Assembly: GCA_963402885.1 (NCBI GenBank)
Contig: OY727093.1
Span: 31,743,409 to 31,807,408, forward strand
Length of the DNA: 64,000 bases
Origin: Antedon bifida
Lineage: Eukaryota > Echinodermata > Crinoidea > Comatulida > Antedonidae
Reading direction: 5' to 3'
Made by a program: the position numbers and the translations under genes. Positions 1 to 11,415 of the stretch are shown piece after piece (position 1 is the first letter of the stretch; each line of letters opens with the position of its first letter). The notes below the pieces were generated by a model, which made no database searches, was not told the DNA's origin, and saw only the letters and a program-made list of their open reading frames with translations.

Positions 1-396
1 GGTCATGTATTGTATTAATGATATTATCTTTCAAGAAACTCAGCTAAAAATAAAAACCATATAAAGAACACGTTAATTTTTTTTAATTCATTAATTTTTA
101 TATTAGAACAAAGAAAAGATCTTTTGGTATAATGGCCTTAATTCATGGTCTTTTGAAAACTCAACAAAATATTGAGTCAAGTCAACTATTGTGTTTAATT
201 ATTATTTTATTATTATAAGTAAAACAATACGAGAACAATACATTTTTATTTCGTGAACGTAATCATGAATACGAATGCATCATACAAAATTATGTTAGTT
301 AAAGATAAAGTCATATAAATTGAAAAATATTTCTGAGCCTCAGATAGGTGTTAGATAAGATTATTATTAGAAATTAATTTTAAGATGGTGACTGGT
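1..396. other. AT-rich region downstream of the lectin gene
   Basis: No coding potential seen. On the minus strand this is the lectin 3' flank; AATAAA-type words (TTTATT on the plus strand) occur near 205 and 246 and could end the transcript. Confidence 0.4.
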
Positions 397-864
397 TTAC
401 TGTGGCTTTTCGCACATGTAATACGCATATTTACCACATGGCAGATCATTCCATTGGCCGGAAGCTGGGGCCTGATGCACACAGTCTTCATTATGATAAT
501 TATCAGGCTGATTCGCTTTCCAATTTGTGTACCAAACAGATTCACTTGTATCAGCCCATCTGTAACTACCCTCTTGGCCTATGTCGTTAAGTCCTATCCA
601 AAATGTGATGCCTGTAGCTGCAATCTTGTTACCCGTACTGGACTTCCAGAGTTCGTACACGAACCAATTTTCGAATGAACTGCCGATGGAGACTAGATGA
701 GCCCCCTGTGTTTTACACTCGGCCCGGGCTCGCGACCACGTGACTTGTTGTCCTCCAAAGCCACGGTAACAACTTTGTTGAAACGGCACCCAAAAAAAAG
801 GGCAGTTGCAGGAAGCTTCCGTTGTGGCGGCCAAAGCAGCAGCGATAAAAAACATCAACATCAT
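397..864 (-). CDS. secreted C-type lectin, single domain
   Basis: A 155-residue secreted lectin made of one C-type lectin-like domain, expected to bind carbohydrate with calcium outside the cell. Residues 1-18 are a hydrophobic signal peptide ending near ATTEAS. The domain starts with the CPFFW block at 21-25, carries WIGLND at 89-94, a QPD motif at 119-121 (in this family QPD usually goes with galactose-type specificity), the WND calcium motif at 138-140, and closes with a cysteine at 151. Six domain cysteines (19, 21, 32, 50, 128, 143, 151 region) fit the usual disulfides. The coding part is one uninterrupted exon. Just upstream of the ATG the minus strand reads a pyrimidine/T-rich run ending TTATAG, so a 5' UTR intron is likely. 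Echinoderm genomes hold large families of such lectins, so no orthologue is named. Confidence 0.88.
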   Translation of the reverse strand: MMLMFFIAAALAATTEASCNCPFFWVPFQQSCYRGFGGQQVTWSRARAECKTQGAHLVSIGSSFENWFVYELWKSSTGNKIAATGITFWIGLNDIGQEGSYRWADTSESVWYTNWKANQPDNYHNEDCVHQAPASGQWNDLPCGKYAYYMCEKPQ

Positions 865-1827
865 GTTTCTATAAAAATATATATAAACACATCAGGCAAA
901 GAACATTAATTCTAAACCGCCCGGTGATTAATTAATTTAAAATAAAAAAAAAAAATATATATATATTATATTTATAACGTAGGCCTATATGCCTAGACTG
1001 TTAATTAGGAAAAACATTTCTGTTGATTATTGATTCCAATAATGATATCGTTCTATAGTTTAGATAGTACAAATTAGGTAGTACAAATTACACAGTAAAA
1101 TCCTTATTCTTTTGTACACAAAGGTTGTAAGTACAAAACAATGATGATGACTAAATATAAGTGTTTAACTTTACGTTTTTGATGTTTTTATTCAACTTCA
1201 GATTTATGTTCGTGCTATAGCAAACATTATCAACCTTATGCCCACCTTTTTTCATTTTCTATGGAGTCACCATAGTATTACATCAGGTTAAGCTACCTAG
1301 TACTAACAAAAGTCTGTTTTAGTCTTTATAGCGGAATTTTGCCAAATTCTGTATTTGACCATTTTAAGGAAAATTCATGTTTTTTCACTATAATTTCTGT
1401 TATACATATTTGATATGTAGCCTACACTTAACCATACATTTATAATTATATCTACAATTCACGTGGTGTCACACACTACTATGATAATGTTTGTTATATA
1501 GGCCACCTCCCAAACCAACCCCAGACATTCGCACGTCCCGGAAAAACAGTTCATAGGCCACCCCAATCTGAAATTGTGAAAAATATATGTATTGTTTGAA
1601 GGTTTCCATGGCGAAATCAGTATGTTGATGATATATAAAGTGTGTCTCAGGAGGAAGAATAACGTATATTGATCAAAACGTTACTTGGAACTCTTTTCAG
1701 AACTTAACGTGGTGTACCGCAAAATTTATATCAAGTATAACGTAGGCCTACATACATTGAATAGTGAATTAATTCTTACGTGAATTTAGATGAGCATGGA
1801 AACGCCTCGGCTTCAGACCTTCTAGTC
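865..1827. other. intergenic region upstream of the lectin gene
   Basis: AT-rich with no gene seen. It holds the lectin promoter or 5' UTR intron, and from about 1595 to 1740 a decayed copy of the foldback repeat whose best copy is at 63403-63625. Confidence 0.5.
1595..1740 (+). repeat. decayed copy of the foldback/Penelope-like repeat
   Basis: Shares the blocks GGTTTCCATGGCGAAATCA, TATTGATCAAAACGTTA, TTTTCAGAAC and GTGGTGTACCGCAAAATT, in order, with the repeat at 63403-63625. The ribozyme-like core is badly mutated here. Confidence 0.65.
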
Positions 1828-3297
1828 TAAAGCTCTGTCTACACTATTATAAAAAAAAAATCACCAAAAATATGGGCCCAAATATCTATATGGGGAGTGA
1901 GAGAGTTTGTACGTTTGTTTGTTTGTATAGGGTATCAAAATGATCGCAATTGTACCCGGAGGTTTTAAACTACATTTCAAAAATTCCCCGAGTCCGGGTT
2001 TTTTTGGGGGGTGTTGGGGTGGTGGATTGTTTGAGAGAATGGTGGGGATTTCTGCTTGGGCTAGGGTAGTAGGCTATCAAATTGACCAGAATTTTAGTAG
2101 GACATTATTAAATTATTTTAATTATCTCTTGGAAGGGGCTGGGAGTGGGGTCGTAGGCCTTACAATACTGAAACTGTACTGGGAGTGTAATGTACAAACT
2201 ACGTTTGAAAACTGGCACTGAGGGGTTATGTGTTGGGAGTAATGGCTTAACACACGTCTTAAACACATCACTAAGAAGGGGGTTATTTGGGAGGGGAAAG
2301 GGTGAAGATACTGGAATTTGTACAATAAGTAATAGAAGTACAACATAATTGGAATTGTACTGGGAAAAGTTACTACATTTGAACTGTCGGGAGGAGTAAA
2401 GGTTTGTTGATTGTGGTGGGATGGGGAAAGGAGAAAGAATATAGGGGATGAGGTAATTCAGCGGTATCCAAATTAGATATTTTATTGATTAGCCAATATG
2501 ACACCTATTCATTTACACAGTTTGCAAAGTACTTAAACCATGCATATCAGCTGTATATCGCTCTCTTATTAAGACGCTAAAGGTGTTGATTTAAAATGGG
2601 GAGTATCAAAATTACCAGCATTGTGGTAGGAAAGTGTTAAAGTATTTTAATTATCCCTGGGAAGGGGATGGGAGTTTGGGGTGGGGATATAGGCCTATTA
2701 TCATGACCGAAACTGTACTGGGAATGTGTTAAAACTGCCACGAAGGCCGGATTATGGGTTGGGAGTGATGGCGAACATAATGTTTACTGGAATCGTCTTA
2801 AGCACATCACCCAGTATCTGGAATGTGTTGTTGAGAGGAGGGAGGAGCGGAAATACTGGCGTAATGAAGTATAACATAATTGGAATTGTACTAGGAAGAA
2901 GAAAGAAGGCTGGGGGGACGCAGTATCAAAATAAGATATTTTAATTATCCGCCAATATTACACCTATTCATTTACACAGTTTATAACGTACTTAAACCAT
3001 AGGCCTATCATAGCTATGTATACCCCTCTCATTTGGAAGCAAAAATTTGTCCTGGGAAGAATTGTTTTTGTTTTTTAAAAAGAGTTTATTAAGTGTGTTA
3101 TTAAAGAGGGGTGAGGTTGGTGAATAGTGAGATACTGGCGTCGGGTGTTATGTACTGAGAAGTCTTTAAACTAATTTTGAAACTCGCCCTGGGGCGGGTA
3201 TAATTGATAGTGGTAGTAATATGATGAATATTATCGTGGCCACATATGGGCACATCACATTTTTTGTCACATGAAATGTGATCGTGTAGACAGAGCT
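1828..3297 (+). mobile_element. 1.47 kb interval bounded by family A termini
   Basis: The left end TAAAGCTCTGTCTACACTAT (from 1828) and the right end GTGTAGACAGAGCT (to 3297), with GGGCACATCACATTTTTTGT just inside, match the two ends of the 130-170 bp family A elements found elsewhere in the window. Here they enclose about 1.3 kb that is G-rich on the plus strand and includes a diverged tandem duplication (about 2100-2560 and 2640-3040). No transposase reading frame is visible. Either this is a longer non-autonomous relative, or unrelated DNA was inserted into a short copy. Confidence 0.5.
2100..3040. repeat. diverged tandem duplication, unit about 500 bp
   Basis: The blocks GAAACTGTACTGGGA, GACACCTATTCATTTACACAG (second copy with one change) and GTACTTAAACCAT each occur twice in the same order, near 2167/2708, 2500/2958 and 2530/2988, separated by an older copy boundary near 2600. 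Confidence 0.7.
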
Positions 3298-3480
3298 GTT
3301 GCCATTTACAATGACTTCAATGGACCTGCTAGAATTCATCAGCGATTATTACAGGTGATAAGTAAACAAAATAAAAGACGAAGCTTGCAATTATATATTA
3401 TATAGCAATGAGGTACTCACCGATAATACATAGTTAGACTGCTAATACCGGGTGAGACAATTTACTGATGTGACTAGCCC

Positions 3481-3565
3481 GTTACCTGGTGTGATGCAAG
3501 TTACCTGGTGTGATGCAAGTTACCTGGTGTGATGCAAGTTACGGTGTGATGCTAGTTACCTGGTG
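3481..3565. repeat. 19 bp tandem array
   Basis: About 4.5 copies of GTTACCTGGTGTGATGCAA; the fourth has lost five bases. Confidence 0.9.
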
Positions 3566-3809
3566 TTGAGTGAACCATCAACTAATGCAAGCAACAGTAC
3601 TCTCATCATTTTATATCATGTTTCCAAAGGTGCGCCAGTTGATAACCGGGCGAGGTAATCTCTATTAATTAGTTAGAGGTAATCATCATCACATTGCCTA
3701 ACACCATATTTGGTATTATGTTTTACAACATTATTGTGTGGTTTGCAGAATGGGATTAAATACCAACCAAGCCCTCATATTATGTTTACTGTACAATGTG
3801 TTAACCTTT

Positions 3810-4010
3810 TTGTAGTCATAGGGCGCTTTAAGTGCAATTATCAGTGTTATTTTTATGTCTGAGGACCCCAATGGAAATAAGTTTTCTTTTAAACTTTCTT
3901 GGGTTATTCCTCGGTTCATTCTATTAATATTGTTATCTTGTGCTTTTTCTATGTTATGTTTGTCTTTGTATTTTTGAGTGAACCGAATAAAACTAAACTG
4001 AACTGAAGCC
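3810..4010 (+). repeat. probable LINE 3' end
   Basis: A T-rich stretch ending GAATAAAACTAAACTGAACT, a short-repeat tail of the sort left by CR1/L2-like retrotransposons. No coding part survives. Confidence 0.35.
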
Positions 4011-4494
4011 CTATCAATTTATAACCAAGCCCCTCAAGTATAAAGTGTAAATTATACAAAATAGGATTTATTTAGAGTGTTAATTGCATTTCATCAATAA
4101 AAATAAATTGTCAGAGCGATTTTGTTGAAAACTTTATAATGGTAGAGTTTGGATTGATTTGGTATATAGAGGACCCGGAGTATGTTCTATAAAATAGTGC
4201 GAAGTCAGACCAACTTTTAAAATAAAGATATCTTTATATCTCATATATTTGATCATAAAACTTTGACCCTAAATTCATGCCATTGCACTTTTACCATTAT
4301 ATAAGTTAAGTTTCACATTTGCTATGTAAAAAAAAAATGTACAAATAGGACACGGGTCAAGCCAAACCTTTAATATAAAAGGCAAAGTTAAAACAAAGAT
4401 ATCCTTATCTTTCATAAATTCATTCCTTCCATTTTAATGAAGATATCTAGATATCTTTCACACCAGTCCCACCCTTTTCCACTTATATTTCCTG

Positions 4495-4600
4495 GACTCG
4501 AGAAACTCAACAGTTCTTTTCAGAACTAATATACGTGGTGTACCGCAAACTTTATATCAACATTTGATTTCGCCATGCAAACCTTCAAATACGATATCTA
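4495..4600 (+). repeat. one arm of the foldback/Penelope-like repeat
   Basis: Reads ACAGTTCTTTTCAGAACT, GTGGTGTACCGCAAAC, then TTTGATTTCGCCATGCAAAC. The last block is the reverse complement of the outer end of the element at 63403, so this copy shows the intact right terminus. Confidence 0.65.
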
Positions 4601-4624
4601 GATAATTTGTAAATTAATTTTTAA

Positions 4625-4850
4625 TGTAGTGGAGCTGTAGCTTGGTGGTTAACGTGCTTGCTTTCCAATCCCAAGGTCTGGGGTTCAATCCTGACCTAGT
4701 ACCAGGGTTGTAACTCACGACTCTTTCAACTCCACTCCTGAAGCCTCAAATGAGACTTAGTTTATAAGCACAAAAAATTATAAAATAGTTTATCCATGCA
4801 GTAATTGGCGAGTTACTCGCTGTTGGATGCGTATGAAATGAAAAAAAAAC
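4625..4850 (+). repeat. tRNA-derived SINE, full copy
   Basis: The head resembles a tRNA with an A-box-like TAGCTTGGTGGTTAACG and a B box GGTTCAATCC, as in RNA polymerase III promoters. The body runs through GTAATTGGCGAGTTACTCGC and GGATGCGTATGAAATG to an A-rich tail. Related copies lie at 12458-12600 (3' part) and 19165-19390 (minus strand). Confidence 0.8.
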
Positions 4851-5159
4851 AAGGCCATATACATGGCTGCAGTCGCATGCTCAAATTTGAGTTAGTGTTT
4901 ACCGACGGACCGGCATAGTGAGCTGTAGTAAAAATGCATAGTCTCTTGACTAGGAGTGTTACAAACAGTATCATGTTTGTTTGAAATAAATAAATAAAGT
5001 GAGTGGAATCAGAGGAGTTAGGGTTAGAACAAAAAACTGTCTTGGTAATAATATATTAATATATTATTAATCCAAAGGCAAATTACTGAAAAAATGACAA
5101 TGCTGTGGGTATCAGTGGCTGGATCTCAATGGAGATACAAAAAAAAAAAAGAAGCGAAA

Positions 5160-5215
5160 AGCTAAATCAGAAAAGTTAGCAGAGCTTTCGGGCAACACTA
5201 GCCCTTCATCAGTGC
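5160..5215 (-). ncRNA. hammerhead-ribozyme-like motif of Penelope-like origin
   Basis: On the minus strand the order is CTGATGA, one A, a GGGC/GCCC stem closing a 7-base loop, then GAAA. That is the conserved core of a hammerhead with stem II. Terminal hammerheads are known from Penelope-like retroelements. One unpaired A beside stem II and unverified stems I and III keep this tentative. Nothing of a reverse transcriptase is nearby. Confidence 0.5.
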
Positions 5216-5307
5216 AAATAATATATTATTTTATATTATATTATACCAACAATAACTCATATCATTTTCAACCCATTTACTCTTTACTTTTGAAGCTCAA
5301 ACTTTGC

Positions 5308-5462
5308 TAAAGCTACTCAAACTAGTTTGAAAAAAAAGTGTGATGTGCCCAAATATGATAGTGGTATACCCAAATATGGTAGTGATATGACATCATCCTG
5401 TCCATATATGGGCACATCACATTTTTCAGTCACATACAGTTTTATAGCGTAGACAGGGCTTA
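5308..5462 (+). mobile_element. family A MITE, copy 1
   Basis: Plus orientation, two 21 bp core units; the left terminus is shortened by a deletion. Confidence 0.8.
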
Positions 5463-5639
5463 ATATTACATTACTATCTATTGTCAACGAACGATAGTGA
5501 ACACCTACCTCGAATCTTATATGAAATGTACAAATATTATTGTACAAAAGATTAAAAACAAATGCACAAACATTGTTTTCTCAGAATTATTTATTTAATG
5601 CAATTGATTGTAAAGGATCACACAAAGACATAGGACTAG

Positions 5640-6190
5640 TGACTTACAATGTAAGTGACATACGGCTGCATGATAGGTGTGTCACATGACATATGGCTGT
5701 ATGATAGGCGTGTCATGTAAGTGACATATGGCTGTATGATAGGCGTGTCACATAACATATGGCTGTATGATAGGCGTGTCATGTAAGTGACATATGGCTG
5801 CATGATAGGTGTGTCACATAAGTAATTGACATATGGCTGCATGATAGGCGTGTCACATAAGTAATTGACATATGGCTGCATGATAGGCGTGTCATATAAT
5901 TGACATATGGCTGCATGATAGGCGTGTCACATAAGTAATTGACATATGGCTGCATGATAGGCGTGTCATATAATTGACATATGGCTGCATGATAGGCGTG
6001 TCACATAAGTAATTGACATATGGCTGCATGATAGGCATGTCATATAATTGACATATGGCTGCATGATAGGCGTGTCATATAATTGACATATGGCTGTATG
6101 ATAGGCGTGTCACATAAGTAATTGACATATAGCTGCATGGTAGGCATGTCACATGACATATGGCTGCATGATAGGCGTGTCATGTACTTC
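5640..6190. repeat. minisatellite downstream of SMARCE1
   Basis: About 15 units of a 26 bp core (CATATGGCTGCATGATAGGC then GTGTCA) joined by two alternating linkers, CATAAGTAATTGA or TATAATTGA, with a shorter linker at the left edge. It ends about 95 bp beyond the SMARCE1 stop codon, so it may lie in or beside the 3' UTR. The open frames across it are by-products of the repeat. Confidence 0.93.
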
Positions 6191-6284
6191 AAATTAGTAT
6201 TTGTATGTCAAGGATAAAAAGACACTATCAAATTGGATACAAGACATTGTACAGACATCCTGAATTAGCTACCTATCTTTTTGC

Positions 6285-9200
6285 TCAATAAGCATCAGGT
6301 TTTTTCACAGGCTCATCTTCATCTTCTTTTGTCTCATCACCACCTCTGTTTTCAGAATCTTCCTTACTGCTCTTATCATCCTTTTCCTCTTCTTCTTCCC
6401 TTGAGCTGCTTTGTTTAGTTGTATCAACATTCGTACCATCTTCATCTTGGCAAGGTAATTCTCCAGATGGACTCAGAACAGGTGGTTTGTCGTCATTTTC
6501 CAAATCTAAACAAAAAGAAACAATTATTTAAAAACAAATCAGTATAAATGGGATCTGTAGTTTGTTAACAAATTCTAAAGCTCTGTCTGCATTATCAAAC
6601 TTTATGTGACAAAAAATGTGATGTACCCAAATTTGGTGGTGATATGCCCAAATATGGTAGTGATATGACATCATCATGTCCATCATAATGGGCACATCAC
6701 GATTTTTTCACATAAAGTTTGATAGTGTAGACAGAGCTTAAGAATTGGTAAATATGGAGTTGTCTAGATGAATACTGTAGGCAGTCTGATGTTGACTAAG
6801 CAGAATATGAATGTTACCTACCCATTTGTGCATCTTTTGTGTCTGCCATTTCAGAACACAAAGCTGGCGGAGGAGTCTCCACTTTAAAAGGAGTTATTTC
6901 TGAACCCTCTTCCATCGGTTCTTGATCTGCATTCTTCTCTGTCTCCTTTGATGCTTCTGGTGAGTTTTTAGAAGCTTCGGCAGAACTCTCAACCGTGGAT
7001 TCTGATACTGGATCACGTTCTAGCTCTCCCGTCTCCTCCTCTGTCCTCATGCCAACAATTTTATCGGTATCTGCTCCTTCTGACGTGCTCTGATCGTTAT
7101 TGGTGGTTGGTTGAGAAGTTGATGGCTCTGGAGGGAGTTGTGGAGTTGGCTGTGTCACTAGAGGTCGCGGATTCATTAACGGAAAGATTGTTGGTGGCAT
7201 TTCAGCATAAATTTCATCCCACTTAATGTCAACCTTCTCTGCACACAACTAAAAGCATAGTAAATGTAATATTGCTTTAGAAAATAAACACTAGTATTGT
7301 AAGGTTTGTAATTCCTAATAAAACATTAACAATGAGGGGAAAATGGCAAAATTTATCAATTGAAGACATTTTTACCTTTTTCATTGATTCATGCCATTCA
7401 CCGCTATTCTCTTTAAATTTGCGTTTCTTTTCTTGAAACTTTTCTTCTATTTGCTGGAGTTCGCCTTCAAGTTTTTTCTAAACAAATAAAAAATAGAATG
7501 AGAAATTATGAGTAAATATTACTTAAGATGAGCAAAATTCTGATACTCTGATATTACTAAACTTGTTAAACAATATTGTATACTGTATTATGACCGAATA
7601 CGGTCACAACGGAAATTAAATTTGTCAAAAAATTGTAATCTCAAAAGCAAAACACTCTTAAGCTCTGTGTTCACTATCAAACTAGTTTGACAAAAAGTGT
7701 GGTGTGCCTAAATATGGTAGTGATATGCCACATATATGACATCATCATGTCCATATATGGGCACATCACATTTTTTTGTCACATAAAGTTTGATAGTATA
7801 GACAGAGCTCAACCCTTATTATCTTGACAATTACCTGATGAAGTATGAGGGACTTGACTTGTTTTTTTAGAATATCCATCCTGTTCTCCGTGATCACTGA
7901 CCTAGGATCGGGAACAGCTATGTCACTGAATATTTCGCCAATGAGTCGATGGTTGCGTTGGTAACGTGCTGTTGCTACGTGTTTTACAGAAAAACCATCG
8001 TCTTGATCTAAGATAGGAAAATAAATTTTACAATTTTCAACTACATGCTTCTCCCACATCATGTCAACAATGTACAACAATAAAACTGTTCATACATAAT
8101 AGTAATAATTGTACTACACTAAAGCTCTGTCTACTCTATCAAACTAGTTTGACAACAAAAGGTGTGATATTCCCAGATATGGCAATGATATGCCCAAATA
8201 TGGTAGTGATATGACATCATCATGTTCATATATGGTCACATCACATTTGTTGTCACATAAAGTTTGATAGTGTAGACAGAGCTTCAGATCCTTTTAAAGG
8301 TCACAGCTAAAAGATTACTTTTATTTAAATTTCAATTCAATTTCAATTCTATAATTCTTCAGGTGTACAATACTCTATATAGCATGAGGTAATTTATTTC
8401 TTCATGTGAATAGCAACCAATATGATGACAAAGAATAATTCAGTTTGCTTTTATTTAATCCTGTCACTGTCATGTGTTTTGTTATGTTTATTTGAATTGT
8501 TTTATCATGTTTTTAATTGACAAAATAAATGAAATGATGATGAATGTGATGCAGTAAAAGCCAAGTACCATCGTCGTCTTCAGCTGGCTGTATACTCATC
8601 CTTGCTTCAGGTCTCTGCTGCACTGGGTCATCAGCTTGATGTTGAGCTGTAGGCAAAATTAAAAATAAGACACAAAATATAGATTTTTAGTACTGTACAT
8701 TATATTTCATAGTATTTATGGTATACTGCATTTTTGTTCAATATATTGCATAACAAAACTTAAATAGTACTGTATACAAAATATATGAAGAACTATATTT
8801 TCTTTAGTAACTTTTAAATACCTTTAGTTTTGGCAACGACCCAAGCCTGGTAGGCGGATGAGTTATGATAAGCCTTTATTGCTAAGTTATAATCAGCCTG
8901 AAATAAATGAAAATCTATAATAATTAATACCTGTATATGCGAATGAAAGTTTATATGTACTGGAAAAAAATATAAATATGTTAAATTTTGTGCTGTAAAT
9001 TTGTTTAAAAATTAAATTTTCAATATATGTTTTATAAATCATCCCATTGATACTGAACTATTATAGCATTTGTGCTAAAAACAAATAACACTGTATGATG
9101 TTTGTTAACCTTTTCACTTTCATATTCATCAACATAAACTTGTTTAGCGTCTTCAGATAGCTCACGCCACATGTGTCCAATAACTTTGCCAATCTCCCAG

Positions 9201-9954
9201 AGCTTCATCTCAGGGTTTTCTTGTTTTACCTTATCCCAGACACTACGACTATATCGCATGTAGGGCATAAGGGGTTTCTCTGGTGGCTTGGGTTGTTTTG
9301 GCATTCGACTGTCATATCCCTTTCAAAAGAATAGAAAACAATTAGCATAAGGTACTCAATAATAATAATATAGCAATATAATAAAATATACGATATATCA
9401 TTATCATATATGGATGTTTTAAATTTAAAATACCTTTGATCGGGAACCAGCTGGATGAGTTCCAATCAACCCAGGAGAGCCATGACCTCCCTGTCTCCCA
9501 ACTGAAAATAAAATACAAAACAAGATTTACTAATTTAAAATAAATACATTTTTTAAGAACAATAATCATTCTCTTTTAATTAATTTAAATTAAATCAATC
9601 TAGGCTAGGCCTAGAGTTAGTTAGACTAGCCTATTTAAATTATCATTTTTTTTAAATCCATTAATTAATATTGACTTCTAAGGAATTAAAGAAAAAAGAA
9701 ATTTAAATCTAATTCAACTGTTAAATTTTCGGCTTAATTAAATCGTAGCTAGGCTAGGCACAATCTTATCGAGCTAGGCCTAGATGCAAACGATCAATTA
9801 GCCGTAGCCGTGCCTTCTGTGAGGCCGGCAATTCCTTGTTTGAAGCGCGAGAAGGAAGGCCAAAATAGATCCCAGGAATACACATTTTATACTCATGTAA
9901 AATCTTTAATATCAACAAGAAATTAGCTAATACATTACCTGATCGTCTATGCAT
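6285..9954 (-). CDS. SMARCE1: SMARCE1 / BAF57, HMG-box subunit of SWI/SNF (BAF) complex
   Basis: Nuclear DNA-binding subunit of the SWI/SNF (BAF) remodelling complex. Nine coding exons join in frame: 9954-9939, 9501-9434, 9319-9110, 8897-8822, 8646-8569, 8007-7835, 7477-7376, 7248-6822, 6505-6285, giving 456 aa (human about 411). A short Gly/Ser N-terminus ([13 protein letters not shown]) leads to an HMG box at about 38-105 with [29 protein letters not shown] and [10 protein letters not shown]. Next comes [10 protein letters not shown] and the diagnostic [15 protein letters not shown], a coiled coil (about 195-250, [18 protein letters not shown]), then a Pro/Glu/Ser-rich tail ending EPVKKPDAY. 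The ATG at 9954 is the only one before a good donor. The tail is less conserved, as usual. Family A MITEs sit in three introns. Splice sites are read by eye. Confidence 0.95.
6576..6740 (+). mobile_element. family A MITE, copy 2 (symmetrical arms)
   Basis: In SMARCE1's last intron. The core is in plus orientation, but both arms are of the ACATAAAGTTTGATAGTG type, so the inverted repeats are longer than in ordinary copies. Confidence 0.88.
7658..7810 (+). mobile_element. family A MITE, copy 3
   Basis: Plus orientation; its right end lies 24 bp from the SMARCE1 exon at 7835, on the splice-donor side. Confidence 0.88.
8119..8285 (+). mobile_element. family A MITE, copy 4
   Basis: Plus orientation, both termini present, two core units; in SMARCE1 intron 5. 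Confidence 0.9.
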
Positions 9955-10140
9955 GTTTGAAAGTACTTAACTCTTCAAAAAGAATTTATAAATGTGTAAA
10001 ATCTGACCAAAAATAGGCCTCTAGGCCTAGACAACAAAAACTGAACAAAGAAACATTGAAGACGATGTTAAAACACGGAATGCTCCAAACACCGGCGGTC
10101 CAATATTGGTGACTCAACTCGGTTACAAACTGTAAAGGTA
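9955..10140 (-). promoter_or_regulatory. SMARCE1 5' UTR and likely promoter
   Basis: The stretch just upstream of the SMARCE1 ATG; it contains an inverted CCAAT pair (CCAATATTGG near 10101). No TATA box is placed. The call rests on position only. Confidence 0.35.
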
Positions 10141-11415
10141 CGAAACCACACAATGAATACTGAGGCCTATATTTTAATATTTCAGTTTTATTTTATAATT
10201 ACCGTATTTAATAATTAGGTATATACATATACAATATTTCTACATAAGCTAAATATAATAGTTTTCATTTCTTTGATTTATTTATTGAAATAAGTGAATA
10301 CACAAGTACTTGAGAAAAGATAACTTTTTATTTTATGTCCTGATTAATAATAATATGCTAAATTTGAAAAAAAGAGAATGCATGAAGCATTAAACAATTA
10401 TGATACAACAAAAATCCATTACTTTACAATTCATGAACACAATCTGAGCTCAAACGTGAAGAGCACAAGTAGGCCTATAATTAACATTTCAAAATACTGA
10501 GTAAGATTTTTAATAATTTTGTATTAATATTTACAGTAGTACTGTAGGCCGCCTACAGTAAGTTGAACAAACAAAACATGTCACTTATATTATCCTTTTA
10601 GAGATAAATGACGGGATTCAAACTTCATTAAAATACGAAAACTGGAAGAACCTAGAGTCCTGAGAGTGAAAGGCAATGATCAATGGCAAATCAACCTGCT
10701 TAATGAACACGATGCTACATAACTTGAGCCACCATTGTAATCATAGAACTATTTTATTCTTTTATTCTAGGCTGGATAGTTAATTATGCATTCTTAAGCT
10801 TGGTTCTCACTAGGATGCAACGCAAACGAGTTGACCAATCACTATCGCTTGTGATTGATCAAATCCCTTACGTTGCGTTACGTCACTATGTTGCGTCTCT
10901 AGTGGGAACCAAGCATAAGCCTCATCTGGCTATGAACAAAAAATACAGGGCCACTAATTGAATGATTTTTTAACCATTTTACTATCTACTGGCCTACCCC
11001 CGAAAAAATGTAAAAATCAGAAAACTTAATTCAGATGTGTTTATTGAATTAAAACATGGTCACTTATTTACTGTCTGTTTATAAAGTCATATGATGTTGA
11101 ACAGCCAATCAGTGCATTATATTGGATGAATATACAATACAAATTCCGAGATTTGAAAGCAAACATTTTAACCCGCATAGTGTTAAATATTAGATATCAT
11201 CATGGACAACTGAATAAAAATGTGTTGTGTTGGACTATAGTGCAAGGCTGTAGTGAAAGGTTAAAAACAGACAAGGCAAAGATGCTTTAAATATAATTGT
11301 TAATATAAAATGATTGATGATCTGTGCTGTGGAATTTAATTAGGGTTGGTGTTGAAAATTAGAAATTTCAGACGAGGCACAGTCATGCTGGCTACAGCCC
11401 TGTAGTGAGTGAGGT
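10141..11415. other. SMARCE1-FYCO1 intergenic region and FYCO1 3' UTR
   Basis: No coding exon seen. The part next to 11416 is the FYCO1 3' UTR on the minus strand. A family B element lies at 10796-10916. Confidence 0.5.
10796..10916. mobile_element. family B MITE, copy 1 (best copy)
   Basis: A 121 bp near-palindrome with ends AGCTTGGTTCTCACTAGGA and CTCTAGTGGGAACCAAGC, and GACCAATCAC / GTGATTGATC inside. Other copies: 32985-33048 (part), 40884-41033, 55843-55946, 61872-61995, 63801-63914. Confidence 0.85.

Larger units (their letters stand above)
3298..5300. other. intergenic region with repeat remnants
   Basis: No gene seen. It holds a short tandem array (3481-3565), a LINE-like 3' tail (3810-4010), a piece of the foldback repeat (about 4495-4600), a tRNA-derived SINE (4625-4850) and a Penelope-like hammerhead motif (5160-5215). 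Confidence 0.6.

Noticed and set aside
351..909. Plus-strand frames over the lectin gene
   Set aside because: Antisense shadows of a complete lectin reading frame.
4627..4697. A functional tRNA gene
   Set aside because: A- and B-box-like words are present, but the stems do not form a proper cloverleaf and the unit continues into a SINE body found elsewhere.
5636..5881. Open frame with repeated MQPYVNYLCDTPI-like peptide, minus strand
   Set aside because: It is the translation of the 5640-6190 minisatellite and has no start, splice or homology support.
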